NCBI RefSeq assembly: GCF_900103825.1
Contig: NZ_FNIF01000004.1
Span: forward strand, 124,001-188,000
DNA from: Paenibacillus sp. yr247
GTDB lineage: Bacteria; Bacillota; Bacilli; Paenibacillales; NBRC-103111
Length of the DNA: 64,000 bases
Direction of reading: 5' to 3'
Shown: one piece after another, positions 1 through 9,938 of the stretch
Numbering within the stretch: position 1 is the stretch's first letter
Layout: each line of letters starts with the position of its first letter
Program-made: the position numbers and the translations under genes
The notes under the pieces: generated by a model
The model's database searches: none
What the model was told of the DNA's origin: nothing
Seen by the model: only the letters and a program-made list of their open reading frames with translations

Positions 1-2220
1 AATATAACCGATCAAAAGCATATGGAGATCAGCTTACGTGAGAAAGAACGTCTTCTGCATGAAAGAGATCTTCACTATCGATCCATTGTGAATCATAGTT
101 TTGATTTCATTTCCATACATAACCCGGACGGTACTTATCAAGACCTATCCGCTTCCTATTATGAGGTTCTTGGGTATTCGTCAGAAGAAATGATTGGCAA
201 ACCAGGTTTGACATTTGTTCATCCTGATGATGTTCATAAGGGGACTCAGGACTATGAGGCTGTCCTTCAAACAGGTAAACTGCCTAACCTCGTTTATCGA
301 ATACGCAAAAAGAATGGTGAATATTTATGTCTTGAAGCAATCAGCATCACCATTACCGATCCTAACACGGATGAAATCATAAAAATTATCGTCGTATCCC
401 GAGATATTACCGAACGAATGAGAATGATAAAAACGCTGGAGGAAACTCAAGAATTATACCGGATTATTTCAGATAACGCGCAAGATATCATTACGTTTGC
501 TTCACCAGATGGAGTAACACGTTATATTTCACCCGCTGTTAGAAATTTACTTGGCTATGAAATGGAGGAATTGCTTGGGATACAATGGACCGATGTATGG
601 CACCCAGAAGATCTAGCCGATTTTACTCAAATGGGTATCTTTCAAGATTCAGATGTCGATATTTTTAAATGCCGTGTTCGTCATAAACAGGGTCACTACG
701 TTTGGTTCGAGACGACAGTCAAAATAATCCGCAATGAAAAAGGAGAAATCGCTCAAGTTTTGGGTGTAGGCAGAGATATTACAAAACGTAAACAAGCTGA
801 AGATGAGTTATGTACGACACAAGAAAGATTAGAATCCTTCATTAAGAATAATGGGGATGCAATTTGGGTAGTTGACCGTGATGGAAAAGTTAAGGAAGCC
901 AACGCTGCCTTCGAGAAGATGTTCCAGTGGCACTCCCAGGAATTAATCAACCAGACAATGCCCATCATACCTGAACATCTCAGACAACAGTCCTTCGCTC
1001 TTTGCGAGCAGGTCCTATCTGGACATTCGGTTATCGGTTACGAAACGATTCGACTGTGTAAAGATGGAACCTTAATCGATGTGAGTACAACATTATCCCC
1101 TATACGAGACACAATGGGGCATATTATTGGAATAGCTGGTATATGCCGCGATATTACAGAGAAGAAACAAGCGGAACAGAGTTTAAAGGCGACCAAAGAA
1201 CAGCTGGAATCTTACATTGATCATAACGTTGATTCCGTCTTAATTTTAAATTTGGAATACAAAGTTGTAAGGGTAAATCATGCCTTTGAAATAACGTTTG
1301 GATGGTCATCATCAGAAATCGTCGGAACGAATGTGTTCGATCTTCCACTCATTCCAAATGATCTTAAGCCTGGGGTAGTCTTAGCGCTTGAAAGAATGCA
1401 ACCCTATTCTGTCGAAACGGTTAGAAGGAAAAAAGGCGGAGACGAGATTCCCGTCATGGTATCGTTATTTACGATTCAGGATGAGGCTAGGAACCCCAAT
1501 GGTTGGGCAGTTACCCTAAGGGATATAACCGCAAACAAGAATGCGGAAGAATTGCTGATCAACTCTGAGAAGCTGTCTGTTGCAGGTCAATTGGCCGCGG
1601 GAATCGCTCATGAGATCCGTAATCCCATTACAGCGATTAAAGGCTTCATGCAGCTCTTGAAATCGGGATATTCAGAGAAACAACTGTATTATGATATCAT
1701 GTCTTCAGAAATTGAACGTATCGAAATGATTCTCAGTGAGCTGTTAATCCTGGCAAAGCCTCAATTGGTTCATTCCGAACGTAAAGATATTCGAATTCTT
1801 TTGGCTCAGGTAACCACGTTATTAGACACGCATGCCATTATAAACAATGTCCAAATAGTAACGGAATTTGAACCGGGTATCACCCATATTTTGTGTGATG
1901 AGAATCAATTAAAACAAGTGTGTATCAATTTCATTAAAAATGCGATCGAAGCCATGCCGCAAGGGGGAACCGTCGTTATTCAATTAAAAAGTAAAAGCGA
2001 AGATACGATACTTCTGCGTTTCATTGATCACGGATGCGGGATCCCTGAGCATATCCTATCTAAACTAGGACAACCCTTTTATACCACGAAGGAAAAAGGA
2101 ACTGGCCTCGGCTTCATGGTCAGCAAGAAAATCATTGAGAATCATAATGGAACAGTGAATGTATTCAGCAAAGAAAATGAAGGAACTACGATTGAGGTCC
2201 GCCTTCCAACAGCATATTAA
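1..2220 (+). CDS. Multi-PAS sensor histidine kinase, 5' end outside window
   Basis: Cytoplasmic-type sensor kinase. The reading frame is open from base 1, and the residues before the first ATG (position 22) read NITDQKH, the usual end of a PAS domain, so the gene starts outside the window. Counted from that ATG there are four PAS domains (about residues 18-135, 142-262, 267-390, 395-510), each closing with a DIT-type motif. A HisKA domain follows (AGIAHEIRNP, His530), then HATPase with N box (NFIKNAIEAMP), G1 (DHGCGIP) and GTGLGF. No membrane segment is seen in this part. The architecture resembles the Bacillus KinA/KinE phosphorelay kinases. That it feeds Spo0F is an inference; no response regulator is adjacent. 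Confidence 0.9.
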   Translation, partial: NITDQKHMEISLREKERLLHERDLHYRSIVNHSFDFISIHNPDGTYQDLSASYYEVLGYSSEEMIGKPGLTFVHPDDVHKGTQDYEAVLQTGKLPNLVYRIRKKNGEYLCLEAISITITDPNTDEIIKIIVVSRDITERMRMIKTLEETQELYRIISDNAQDIITFASPDGVTRYISPAVRNLLGYEMEELLGIQWTDVWHPEDLADFTQMGIFQDSDVDIFKCRVRHKQGHYVWFETTVKIIRNEKGEIAQVLGVGRDITKRKQAEDELCTTQERLESFIKNNGDAIWVVDRDGKVKEANAAFEKMFQWHSQELINQTMPIIPEHLRQQSFALCEQVLSGHSVIGYETIRLCKDGTLIDVSTTLSPIRDTMGHIIGIAGICRDITEKKQAEQSLKATKEQLESYIDHNVDSVLILNLEYKVVRVNHAFEITFGWSSSEIVGTNVFDLPLIPNDLKPGVVLALERMQPYSVETVRRKKGGDEIPVMVSLFTIQDEARNPNGWAVTLRDITANKNAEELLINSEKLSVAGQLAAGIAHEIRNPITAIKGFMQLLKSGYSEKQLYYDIMSSEIERIEMILSELLILAKPQLVHSERKDIRILLAQVTTLLDTHAIINNVQIVTEFEPGITHILCDENQLKQVCINFIKNAIEAMPQGGTVVIQLKSKSEDTILLRFIDHGCGIPEHILSKLGQPFYTTKEKGTGLGFMVSKKIIENHNGTVNVFSKENEGTTIEVRLPTAY

Positions 2221-2247
2221 CGTTGATCTTTATAAACGACAACAACT

Positions 2248-2414
2248 AGAAAACATAAAAAGCGGGAAGCAGCTGCAACTGGGGAAGCTTTTCAAGTTCA
2301 TTTGAAAACCAACTCCCATGGTTCATACTTTGGCTTCTTATCGCTTCTCTCCTGAATACAATCGGCGTTATTCCAGTGGGAATCCAGCCTTATATTAATG
2401 AATTACTTTCATAG
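2248..2414 (+). pseudogene. Possible C-terminal remnant of a YeiH/UPF0324-type membrane protein
   Basis: Between the kinase and the terminator of the next operon, one frame (from 2307) reads NQLPWFILWLLIASLLNTIG and runs to a stop at 2414. This resembles the region before the last helices of YeiH-type putative sulfate exporters. Just upstream, another frame (2248-2306) gives a charged linker, RKHKKREAAATGE. Together they suggest a short, frameshifted remnant without a start codon or ribosome binding site. The assignment rests on remembered family features and is tentative. Confidence 0.4.
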
Positions 2415-2438
2415 TAGAAACGGAGTGAAATGAACAAA

Positions 2439-2470
2439 CAAGCTGCCCCCATTGAAATAGGAGCAGCTTG
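2439..2470 (-). terminator. Intrinsic terminator of the fad/prp operon
   Basis: An eight-base inverted repeat (CAAGCTGC / GCAGCTTG) lies directly after the acyl-CoA ligase gene. In the minus direction it is followed by a T-rich stretch (TTTGTTCATTT). Confidence 0.6.
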
Positions 2471-2481
2471 CTAGTTGTTAC

Positions 2482-3987
2482 TTAGGCTTGTTCTCTAAGC
2501 ACTCTGCGCATCGTTTTGCCTGAACTATTCTTAGGCAGCTCTGACATAAACTCTACGATTTTCGGTAACTTGTACTTGGCTAGTTTATCTTGACAAAATT
2601 GTAGAAGATCATTCATCGTCAAGCTTTCGTCCTTACAGACAACGAAGGCTTTGACCGTTTCCCCATAATTCTGATCAGGAACACCGACAACCGCCGCTTC
2701 GAAAATAGCCGGATGTTGATACAACACTTCTTCCACTTCTCTGGGATACACATTGAAACCACCCACGATAATCATATCCTTCAAACGGTCGACAATAAAA
2801 ATGTAACCGTCTTCATCCATTTTGGCCAAATCGCCTGTATAGAGCCATCCGTCTCTCAATGAGGCCTCTGTCGCCTCGGGCATACCCAAATAGCCCATCA
2901 TCACATTCGGGCCTTGCACTATCAATTCGCCAACTTCTCCTCTTGGCACTTCATTTCCGTATGTGTCGACCACTTTATTGGTCACATTCGGGATATCTAC
3001 ACCGATAGATCCCGGCTTACGCAAACCGCGCAGCGGGTTGAAGGCTGTAACTGGAGACGCTTCGGAAAGTCCATAGCCTTCGTTTACATGGACTTTATAC
3101 TTCTCCTCAAACTTATAAAGAACTTCAACTGGCAGAGATGCTCCCCCTGCTGCACACTTGCGGATCGAAGCAAAGTCTTCTGCTGTTGCGCCCGAAAATT
3201 GAAGCAAGAAGTTATACATCGTTGGAACGCCTGCGAACATGGTCGCTTGCTGCTCACGAATCGTTTTCACCACATCGGCTGGGCTGAATTTAGGAACAAC
3301 CAAAATCGTTGCTCCCGCAGCGATTGGGCCGTTCAGACAAACAGTCATACAGTAAACATGGAACATTGGAAGTACGGTAACGATCCGATCTTCATGACTG
3401 AGTTCAAACAACTCGCCAACTGAATGGGCATTGGTTGCCATATTGCGATGGGATAGCATGGCACCTTTCGGTTTTCCTGTTGTTCCCGATGTGTATAAAA
3501 TGACGGCTAGATCATCTTCATTCATGAGAGCGGATTCAATATAATCTCTGCCAGCTTCCATTAACTGCTTCCAAGCAAATCCTGCTTGCACATCGCCTGT
3601 GTAGACTGCTAGTTTCAAGGTAGGCAGCTTGTCTTTAAGACTAGTTAACACGGGCTCAAGCCCAGGAATAGCTATAACAGCTTTTGCCTGGCTATTGTTC
3701 AAAATATAAGCGATTTCTTCGGACGTATACGTTGGATTGATGGGAACAACAGCCGCTCCTAGGTGTAGAATGCCGTAATAGGCAATGATAAACTCTGGCG
3801 CATTACCAAGCAGTATTGCTACCTTGTCGCCTTTTCCAATACCATGGGTTGATAATCCGGATGCACAACACTGAACCTGTCGATTCAGTTCCTCATAAGT
3901 TACGCTCTGATCACCAAATACATAAGCACTCCGCTCTGCGTATTTGGCAACACTTTGTTCCAAGTTCTTATTCAAGTTCAAACTCAT
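2482..3987 (-). CDS. Acyl-CoA ligase (AMP-forming), FadD/LcfA type
   Basis: Activates a fatty or other carboxylic acid to its acyl-CoA with ATP. The 501-residue protein is a typical ANL-superfamily enzyme. It has the P-loop-like YTSGTTGKPKGA near residue 165, the GYGLSEASP adenylate motif, YTGDLAKMDEDGYIFIVDR (A8 region), and a C-terminal lysine in PKNSSGKTMRR. The start is supported by a GAGGAG-type ribosome binding site. It is the last gene of the minus-strand operon, 27 bases after prpD. Its context suggests medium- or long-chain fatty acids or propionate; chain length cannot be read from the sequence. Confidence 0.9.
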   Translation of the reverse strand: MSLNLNKNLEQSVAKYAERSAYVFGDQSVTYEELNRQVQCCASGLSTHGIGKGDKVAILLGNAPEFIIAYYGILHLGAAVVPINPTYTSEEIAYILNNSQAKAVIAIPGLEPVLTSLKDKLPTLKLAVYTGDVQAGFAWKQLMEAGRDYIESALMNEDDLAVILYTSGTTGKPKGAMLSHRNMATNAHSVGELFELSHEDRIVTVLPMFHVYCMTVCLNGPIAAGATILVVPKFSPADVVKTIREQQATMFAGVPTMYNFLLQFSGATAEDFASIRKCAAGGASLPVEVLYKFEEKYKVHVNEGYGLSEASPVTAFNPLRGLRKPGSIGVDIPNVTNKVVDTYGNEVPRGEVGELIVQGPNVMMGYLGMPEATEASLRDGWLYTGDLAKMDEDGYIFIVDRLKDMIIVGGFNVYPREVEEVLYQHPAIFEAAVVGVPDQNYGETVKAFVVCKDESLTMNDLLQFCQDKLAKYKLPKIVEFMSELPKNSSGKTMRRVLREQA

Positions 3988-4014
3988 GATACACCCTCTC
4001 CTCTTTGAACGGTA

Positions 4015-5457
4015 TCAAATAACAAACAGATCAACAAATTCATTCACGGGTGTTAATTCAAGTTTGGTCTGGTCTAAGCATAACGCATAGATCTCTTTGC
4101 TCTGTTTAGAAGGGAATCTGGTTGCCAAATTGGCTTCAAATTTCTGTTCTAGCACAGGAATACCTTCCGGACGTCTTCTACGATGGCCAATCGGGTATTC
4201 GACTTCCACCTTCTGAGTGGATGTGCCGTCTTTAAAAAACACTTGTACGGCATTTGCAATCGAACGCTTTTCCGGATCGTGGTATTCTTTGGAGTATCTT
4301 TCATCTTCAACCGTTACCATTTTTTCGCGTAATGCATCGATTTTAGGATCGTACGCGACGGTATCTTCATAATGATCGGCTGTTAAATCGCCATGAAGAA
4401 GTCCAATAGCTGTCATGTACTGTAGACAATGGTCGCGGTCTGCCGGATTATGCAGAGGTCCTTTTTTATCAATGATACGGATGGCCGATTCATGAGTCGT
4501 AAGGATAATTTTATCAATTTCATCTATTCGGTTCTTCACCTGATTGTGAAGCTGCAAAGCGCATTCGACTGCCGTTTGCGCATGGAATTCGGCTGGGAAG
4601 GAGATCTTGAACAGCACCTGCTCCATCACATAAGATCCATAAGGACGTTGAAACTTAAATTCATTTCCTTTGAACAGCACATCGTAGAATCCCCAAGTTT
4701 TGGCTGTAAGAGCGGAAGGGTAGCCCATTTCGCCTTTTTGGGCCATGAGGGCTAACCGAACTGCTCGGCTAGTTGCATCACCCGCAGCCCAAGATTTGCG
4801 GGATCCTGTGTTAGGGGCATGTCGATACGTTCTCAACGCTTGCCCATCAATCCATGCATTTGACACCGCATTAATGATTTCTTCTTTGGAAAGCCCAAGT
4901 ATAGAGGAAACAACGGCTGTAGATGCTACTTTCACTAAAATGACGTGATCTAGGCCAACACGGTTGAAGCTGTTTTCCAAAGCGATAATACCTTGAATTT
5001 CATGTGCTTTTATCATGCCCTCCAGCACGGTACGCATTGTAAGGGGAGCTTTGCCTTCAGCAACCCGTTTGCGGCTAATGTAATCGGCCATAGCCAGTAT
5101 GCCGCCCAAGTTGTCGGACGGATGGCCCCATTCCGCAGCCAACCATGTATCGTTATAATCAAGCCAGCGGATCATGCAGCCAATATTGAACGCAGCCATA
5201 ACAGGGTCGAGTTGATACTGCGTGCCTGGCACCTTGGCGCCGTTCGGAACAACTGTACCCGGCACGATCGGTCCAAGATGCTTCGTGCATTCTGGGTAAC
5301 GCAGAGCAAGCAGACCGCAGCCTAACGTATCCATGAGGCATAAACGAGCTGTTTCATAAGCCTCTTTGCTATCAATATTGAATTCGGAAACATAATTAAC
5401 AATGTCTACAATGACTTGATCCGGTTCGGGTCTAACGTTACTGATATGAGCTGACAT
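4015..5457 (-). CDS. prpD: MmgE/PrpD family 2-methylcitrate dehydratase
   Basis: Dehydrates 2-methylcitrate in the methylcitrate cycle that removes propionyl-CoA. The 480-residue protein carries the MmgE/PrpD hallmarks: an N-terminal helical domain with [35 protein letters not shown] near residue 100, and a later [15 protein letters not shown] segment. It sits between prpC (26 bases upstream) and the acyl-CoA ligase, so the set prpB-prpC-prpD is complete here. Family identity is secure. The exact isomer handled (as in PrpD versus AcnD-type routes) is inferred from gene order. Confidence 0.93.
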   Translation of the reverse strand: MSAHISNVRPEPDQVIVDIVNYVSEFNIDSKEAYETARLCLMDTLGCGLLALRYPECTKHLGPIVPGTVVPNGAKVPGTQYQLDPVMAAFNIGCMIRWLDYNDTWLAAEWGHPSDNLGGILAMADYISRKRVAEGKAPLTMRTVLEGMIKAHEIQGIIALENSFNRVGLDHVILVKVASTAVVSSILGLSKEEIINAVSNAWIDGQALRTYRHAPNTGSRKSWAAGDATSRAVRLALMAQKGEMGYPSALTAKTWGFYDVLFKGNEFKFQRPYGSYVMEQVLFKISFPAEFHAQTAVECALQLHNQVKNRIDEIDKIILTTHESAIRIIDKKGPLHNPADRDHCLQYMTAIGLLHGDLTADHYEDTVAYDPKIDALREKMVTVEDERYSKEYHDPEKRSIANAVQVFFKDGTSTQKVEVEYPIGHRRRRPEGIPVLEQKFEANLATRFPSKQSKEIYALCLDQTKLELTPVNEFVDLFVI

Positions 5458-5483
5458 TTCAGATCCTCCAATATGATGAATGA

Positions 5484-6608
5484 TTAGTTGCGATGCTCGA
5501 TTGGGAGCCAGGCTGTTGGTTTAGGACCAGTATAGTCAGCGCTTGGACGAATTAATTTGTTATTCGAGCGCTGCTCCATCACATGCGCAGCCCATCCGGC
5601 CGTACGTGAAATGACAAAAATAGGTGTGAACATCGGTGTTGGAATGCCTAGCAGATGATAAGCCGATGCGGAGTAAAAATCTAAATTCGGAAACAGCTTT
5701 TTCTCACTCCACATGAGGTTTTCTATGGTTTCCGAGATATTATACAAAGCCATATTTCCTGCTTCTTCACACAATTGTCTGGACCATACTTTAATGACAT
5801 CGGAGCGTGGGTCAGAAATCGAGTACACCCGATGTCCGAAGCCCATAATTAACTTTTTCTCAGCCAGCATGTTACGTAAACCAACCTCAGCTTCTTCAGG
5901 TGTATCAAACTGCTCAATAAGCTCCATTGCAGCTTCATTCGCCCCTCCGTGCAGCGGTCCTCTCAATGTTCCGATTCCTGAAGTAATGGAAGAATAAAAA
6001 TCGGATAAGGTTGCTGCCGTTACTCGGGATGCAAACGTAGATGCATTAAACTCATGTTCAGCATATAAAATGAGCGATACATCCATGCAGCGTTCATGCA
6101 TTGCGCTTGGCTTTTTGCCATGAAGCAAATGCAAGAAGTGACCTGCAATGCTTTCATCGTCCGTCTCCGTTTGAATGCAAGTGCCGTTATTATGGAAGTG
6201 GTACCAGTACAACAGCATGGAACCGAAAGAAGCCATCAGACGGTCGGCGATATCAAATTGCTGATAGGCCGCACCTTCTTGTTCCACCGTTCCAAGCATG
6301 GAACAGCCTGTGCGGAGAACATCCATAGGATGAGCGCTCCCCGGCACCAACTCAAGTACATGTCTGACTTCTTGCGGCAGCCCGCGAAGCTTGGAAAGTT
6401 TTTCTTTGTATCTGATTAATTCACTCTGATTCGGCAGTTTACCGTATAACAACAAATAGGCGGTTTCTTCAAATGTGGCATGCTCCGCCAAATCGCTGAT
6501 GGAATAACCCCGGTAGTTAAGTCCTTTCCCTTCCTTGCCTACTGTAGCAATGGCTGTCTGTCCAGCACTAATGCCAGCTAATCCACCCGTTTTTTTTGCC
6601 ATTGTCAT
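5484..6608 (-). CDS. prpC: 2-methylcitrate synthase / citrate synthase family
   Basis: Condenses propionyl-CoA (or acetyl-CoA) with oxaloacetate. It is a 374-residue short-form citrate synthase with the conserved [12 protein letters not shown] and MGFGHRVY motifs, which hold the catalytic histidines, and a later aspartate ([13 protein letters not shown]). Its start overlaps the end of prpB by four bases (ATGA), a sign of translational coupling. The position between prpB and prpD makes methylcitrate synthase (PrpC/MmgD) more likely than the housekeeping citrate synthase. Confidence 0.93.
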   Translation of the reverse strand: MTMAKKTGGLAGISAGQTAIATVGKEGKGLNYRGYSISDLAEHATFEETAYLLLYGKLPNQSELIRYKEKLSKLRGLPQEVRHVLELVPGSAHPMDVLRTGCSMLGTVEQEGAAYQQFDIADRLMASFGSMLLYWYHFHNNGTCIQTETDDESIAGHFLHLLHGKKPSAMHERCMDVSLILYAEHEFNASTFASRVTAATLSDFYSSITSGIGTLRGPLHGGANEAAMELIEQFDTPEEAEVGLRNMLAEKKLIMGFGHRVYSISDPRSDVIKVWSRQLCEEAGNMALYNISETIENLMWSEKKLFPNLDFYSASAYHLLGIPTPMFTPIFVISRTAGWAAHVMEQRSNNKLIRPSADYTGPKPTAWLPIEHRN

Positions 6609-7501
6609 TTGAGTTCCCCCTTCTCTCCTTCGAATAATTCATCCAACTTTTTCTCATATTCAAAATATTTCAAGAAGTCGTAAAGCTCCATCCGGGTTTG
6701 CATAGAAGCAATCACATTTTTCTGCGTTCCTTCAGTGCGTATCGTGTTATACACATTTAAAGCTGCTGCGTTCATAGCACGAAAAGCGGAAAGCGGATAC
6801 AGAACCATGCTTACGCCTGCTTCCCCCAGCTCCTCTGTCGTAAATAAAGGCGTCTTTCCAAACTCCGTGATATTAGCTAGAACTGGAACCTTGACAGCTT
6901 CCGCGAATTTGCAGTATTGATCTAGATCGTAAACGGCTTCCGCGAAAATCATATCCGCACCGGCTTCAATGTAGGCACAAGCTCTTTCAATGGCCGACTC
7001 TTCCCCTTCTACCGCCAAAGCATCCGTACGCGCCATGACTACAAAGCTCGGGTCGTCTTTTGCATCGACGGCTGCTTTAATCCGATCCACCATCTCCGCT
7101 TGGCTGACGATTGCTTTATTCGGACGATGTCCGCACCGTTTGGCCATCACCTGGTCTTCAATATGAACACCGGCTGCTCCAGCAAGGCTCATCTGACGAA
7201 TAGTCCGGGAAATATTAAAAGCACTTCCAAAGCCTGTATCTGCATCAACCAGCACAGGAAGCGACGACGCGGATGTAATCCTCCGAACATCTTCAAGCAC
7301 ATCATTCAAGGTTGTAATCCCTAGATCAGGAAAACCAAAGGAAGCGTTTGCAACTCCGGCACCAGATATATACAAAGCCTTAAACCCTACATGTTCTGCC
7401 ATCATGGCAGCGTAGGCATTCACAGCCCCGACCACCTGCAGCGGCTTCTCCGTTTCGAGCGCTTTTCGAAACCGAAGCCCTGGTGATTCTAGCTTACTCA
7501 T
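6605..7501 (-). CDS. prpB: Methylisocitrate lyase
   Basis: Cleaves 2-methylisocitrate to pyruvate and succinate. The 298-residue protein belongs to the isocitrate lyase/PEP mutase superfamily. It shows [15 protein letters not shown], the Mg-binding [29 protein letters not shown] with the catalytic Cys of the KRCGH loop, and ARTDA. Length matches PrpB (about 295) and not full isocitrate lyase (about 430). It is first of the prp genes in this operon, 21 bases after a thioesterase gene, and overlaps prpC. Confidence 0.95.
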   Translation of the reverse strand: MSKLESPGLRFRKALETEKPLQVVGAVNAYAAMMAEHVGFKALYISGAGVANASFGFPDLGITTLNDVLEDVRRITSASSLPVLVDADTGFGSAFNISRTIRQMSLAGAAGVHIEDQVMAKRCGHRPNKAIVSQAEMVDRIKAAVDAKDDPSFVVMARTDALAVEGEESAIERACAYIEAGADMIFAEAVYDLDQYCKFAEAVKVPVLANITEFGKTPLFTTEELGEAGVSMVLYPLSAFRAMNAAALNVYNTIRTEGTQKNVIASMQTRMELYDFLKYFEYEKKLDELFEGEKGELK

Positions 7502-7522
7502 TCTGATCCCCTCATTCCTTTT

Positions 7523-7909
7523 CTAATTAATGACACGGAAAGTTGATGTCCCCATGGCTGACAACTCACCGTTCTCACCCGTAATCGTGCCGCTGAGCGT
7601 TATCATTTTTCGTGATTGATGAACAATTTCAATAGTGGCAAACAGCTTGCCTTCCCTAAGTGCGCTAAGAAAGTGAACATTTATACTCGTCGTGACAACC
7701 TGCTCATTAGGTCTAGCCCGCATAGCGGCAGCGCCCATCGCGTTGTCGAGCAATGCGGAAAGCACACCGCCATGGACGATGCCTAGGACATTGAGATGAT
7801 GAGGTAACAAATCCAAGCTAATCACTAGTTTATCTTCATCGGCACTCTCGAACTGGCATCCAAGATAACCCCAGAATGTATTCTCAATATCAACGAATGT
7901 AGGCTGCAC
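7523..7909 (-). CDS. PaaI-family hotdog thioesterase
   Basis: Probable acyl-CoA thioesterase of 128 residues. The hotdog core VLGIVHGGVLSALLDNAMGAAA near residue 45 carries the catalytic-type Asp of the PaaI/YbgC groups. It lies between fadE and prpB in the same operon and may release CoA from dead-end or branched acyl-CoAs. A second hotdog protein ends the divergent operon (14731-15189). Confidence 0.85.
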   Translation of the reverse strand: MQPTFVDIENTFWGYLGCQFESADEDKLVISLDLLPHHLNVLGIVHGGVLSALLDNAMGAAAMRARPNEQVVTTSINVHFLSALREGKLFATIEIVHQSRKMITLSGTITGENGELSAMGTSTFRVIN

Positions 7910-7940
7910 TAAGCACTCTCTCCTTCAAGAAAGCAAAAGA

Positions 7941-9722
7941 CTATATTGTGTATCTCTCAACCTGAATAACTCGTGCGGCAATGCTGCGTTTTAGTGCTAA
8001 TGAATCCAGTGGATTCACTTGACTAAGCTTCTTCAGCACGGATAATTGCGTGCGTAATGCATCACCGGAGTCCATTGTCATAAGCGCTTCCTTTGCACGG
8101 GATTCAACTTTCTCAAAAGCTTCGCGTATAAATACTTGTGTCATCTCGATCGCATTTACCGCTTTGTCTTCACCTGATTTCTGGGCGATCTTCTTCGTGC
8201 GCAGCAGGACGCTTTCCATCGCGAATACCTGAATCATGATGTCAGCAAGGTGGCTTAACACCTCTTGTTCTTTATCTAAGGCCTTTTGATACTTTTGTAC
8301 AGCGAGCCCCCCGACCATGAGGAATATTTTCTTCGTCATATCGATCAAGTGCGTTTCTTCTTCCAACAAGTCATCAAAGAACTGATTAGGCACAAATGAT
8401 TGCAATTCGTTTTGCAGCTCAGCCGCTTTCTGAAACAACGGCAGCTCACCTTTGGTTGCTTTTTTCACGAGCGTTCCCGGAATAAGCAGACGATTAATTT
8501 CATTCGTCCCTTCAAATATACGGTTGATTCGTGAATCTCTATAAATACGTTCGATTTTGTATTCTTGAATAAATCCGTATCCACCATGAATTTGCACACC
8601 TTCATCCGCGATGAAGTTAAGCGCTTCCGAAGCGAATACTTTGTTAATCGAGCATTCAATTGCATATTCGGCAATTGCCTTCGTAGATTGATTCCCAGCG
8701 TCAGGAGCATTGTAATCGAGGTGCTGCAGCGATTCATCGAATAAGCCCGCTGTGCGGTAAAGCATGCTCTCCATGGCGTAATTGATGATATTCATTTCCG
8801 CCAGTTTTTTACCGATTAAAGGGAATTTAGCAATTGGCGTATTGAATTGTTTGCGCGTATTAGCGTACTTACTCGAAAGTTCGATGGCCTCTTTCCCAGC
8901 ACCCACACACCAGGCTGCCAGTTTGTAGCGGCCAATATTCAAAATATTGAATGCGATCAGATGGCCTTTGCCGACTTCACCAAGCAGATTCTCTACGGGC
9001 ACATGTACGTCTTCAAAATAGAGCGGACGCGTCGAGGAACCTTTGATTCCCATCTTTTTCTCTTCCGGCCCTAGTGTAAAGCCAGGTAAATCGCGCTCTA
9101 CGATAAAGGCGCTGAAATCCGTACCGTTCACTTTCGCGTAAACGATGAAAACGTCAGCAAAGCCCGCATTGGTGATATACAATTTGGAACCGTTCAAAAT
9201 ATAATGCTGACCGTCCTCGCTAAGCACCGCGGTCGTTTTTGCGCCGAGCGCGTCGGAGCCTGATGCTGGTTCAGTGAGACAGTAGGCAGCGATTTTCGTC
9301 CCTGAGGCGAGATCTGGCAGATACTTTTTTTTCTGTTCAACGGATCCGAAATAGACGATTGGCAGCGTACCGATACCTACATGAGCTCCGAAGGTCAGAG
9401 AAAACGAAGAGCCTTTCGCAAACGATTCGCTGATGAGCGTTGAGCTTACCTTGTCGAGACCAAGACCACCGAACTGCTCCGGCACATCAGCCCCGAGAAG
9501 ACCGAGTTCCCCGGCTTGGCGCATTAATTTTACGGATAACTCATAGTCTAGCTTCTCGATATGTTCGTCGTTCGGAACAACCTCTCCCTCGATAAAATCA
9601 AGAGTCATTTGGTTAATCATTCTATGTTCTTCCGTGAAGTCTTCCGGTGTTGTCACCTGAGAAAGGTCGAGATCTTCAATAATGAAACTGCCACCTACCA
9701 TTTTTTTACTTGCTGTTGTCAT
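7941..9722 (-). CDS. fadE: Acyl-CoA dehydrogenase FadE
   Basis: FAD-dependent first step of beta-oxidation. The 593-residue protein is longer than simple acyl-CoA dehydrogenases (about 380) and close to Bacillus FadE. It has an N-terminal helical domain (residues 30-140), the YCLTEPASGSDA substrate/FAD motif, FEDVHVPVENLLG, the IQEYKIERIYRDSRINRIFEGTNE region with the catalytic Glu motif (near residue 410), and an extra C-terminal helical domain of about 150 residues. Electrons would pass to EtfBA (encoded divergently) and then to FadF. A deleted thiolase remnant lies just upstream of its start. Confidence 0.95.
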   Translation of the reverse strand: MTTASKKMVGGSFIIEDLDLSQVTTPEDFTEEHRMINQMTLDFIEGEVVPNDEHIEKLDYELSVKLMRQAGELGLLGADVPEQFGGLGLDKVSSTLISESFAKGSSFSLTFGAHVGIGTLPIVYFGSVEQKKKYLPDLASGTKIAAYCLTEPASGSDALGAKTTAVLSEDGQHYILNGSKLYITNAGFADVFIVYAKVNGTDFSAFIVERDLPGFTLGPEEKKMGIKGSSTRPLYFEDVHVPVENLLGEVGKGHLIAFNILNIGRYKLAAWCVGAGKEAIELSSKYANTRKQFNTPIAKFPLIGKKLAEMNIINYAMESMLYRTAGLFDESLQHLDYNAPDAGNQSTKAIAEYAIECSINKVFASEALNFIADEGVQIHGGYGFIQEYKIERIYRDSRINRIFEGTNEINRLLIPGTLVKKATKGELPLFQKAAELQNELQSFVPNQFFDDLLEEETHLIDMTKKIFLMVGGLAVQKYQKALDKEQEVLSHLADIMIQVFAMESVLLRTKKIAQKSGEDKAVNAIEMTQVFIREAFEKVESRAKEALMTMDSGDALRTQLSVLKKLSQVNPLDSLALKRSIAARVIQVERYTI

Positions 9723-9742
9723 GTGAATCGCTCCTTTATTCG

Positions 9743-9922
9743 TTATTGGGGATGAACTTCAAATACACCTGCTGCACCCATTCCTCCTATGCACATGGAT
9801 ACAATACCGTATCCGCCGCCGATCACATTCACTTTCGCCTCGTCGATGCCTAGGTGGCGAATGCTGTGCAGACATTGGGATGCGAATGCCTCATTAATTT
9901 CAAATACGTCAAGATGATCACA
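9743..9922 (-). pseudogene. fadA: fadA (thiolase) remnant with internal deletion
   Basis: In one continuous frame the minus strand reads [14 protein letters not shown], then [11 protein letters not shown], then [19 protein letters not shown] and a stop. These are three consecutive C-terminal blocks of acetyl-CoA acyltransferase. The block that should lie between KVNV and YGIVSMC, containing the catalytic GHPxG histidine, is missing, and so is the whole N-terminal half with the nucleophilic Cys. The two ends of the internal deletion both read Gly-Gly, which suggests recombination at a short repeat. It fills the gap between fadF and fadE, where a fadA gene would be expected. Confidence 0.85.
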
Positions 9923-9938
9923 GCCGTACGAATTTATT

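Noticed and set aside
2914..3423. Long plus-strand open frame inside the acyl-CoA ligase gene
   Set aside because: Antisense to a well-conserved enzyme; composition and lack of start signals show a shadow frame.
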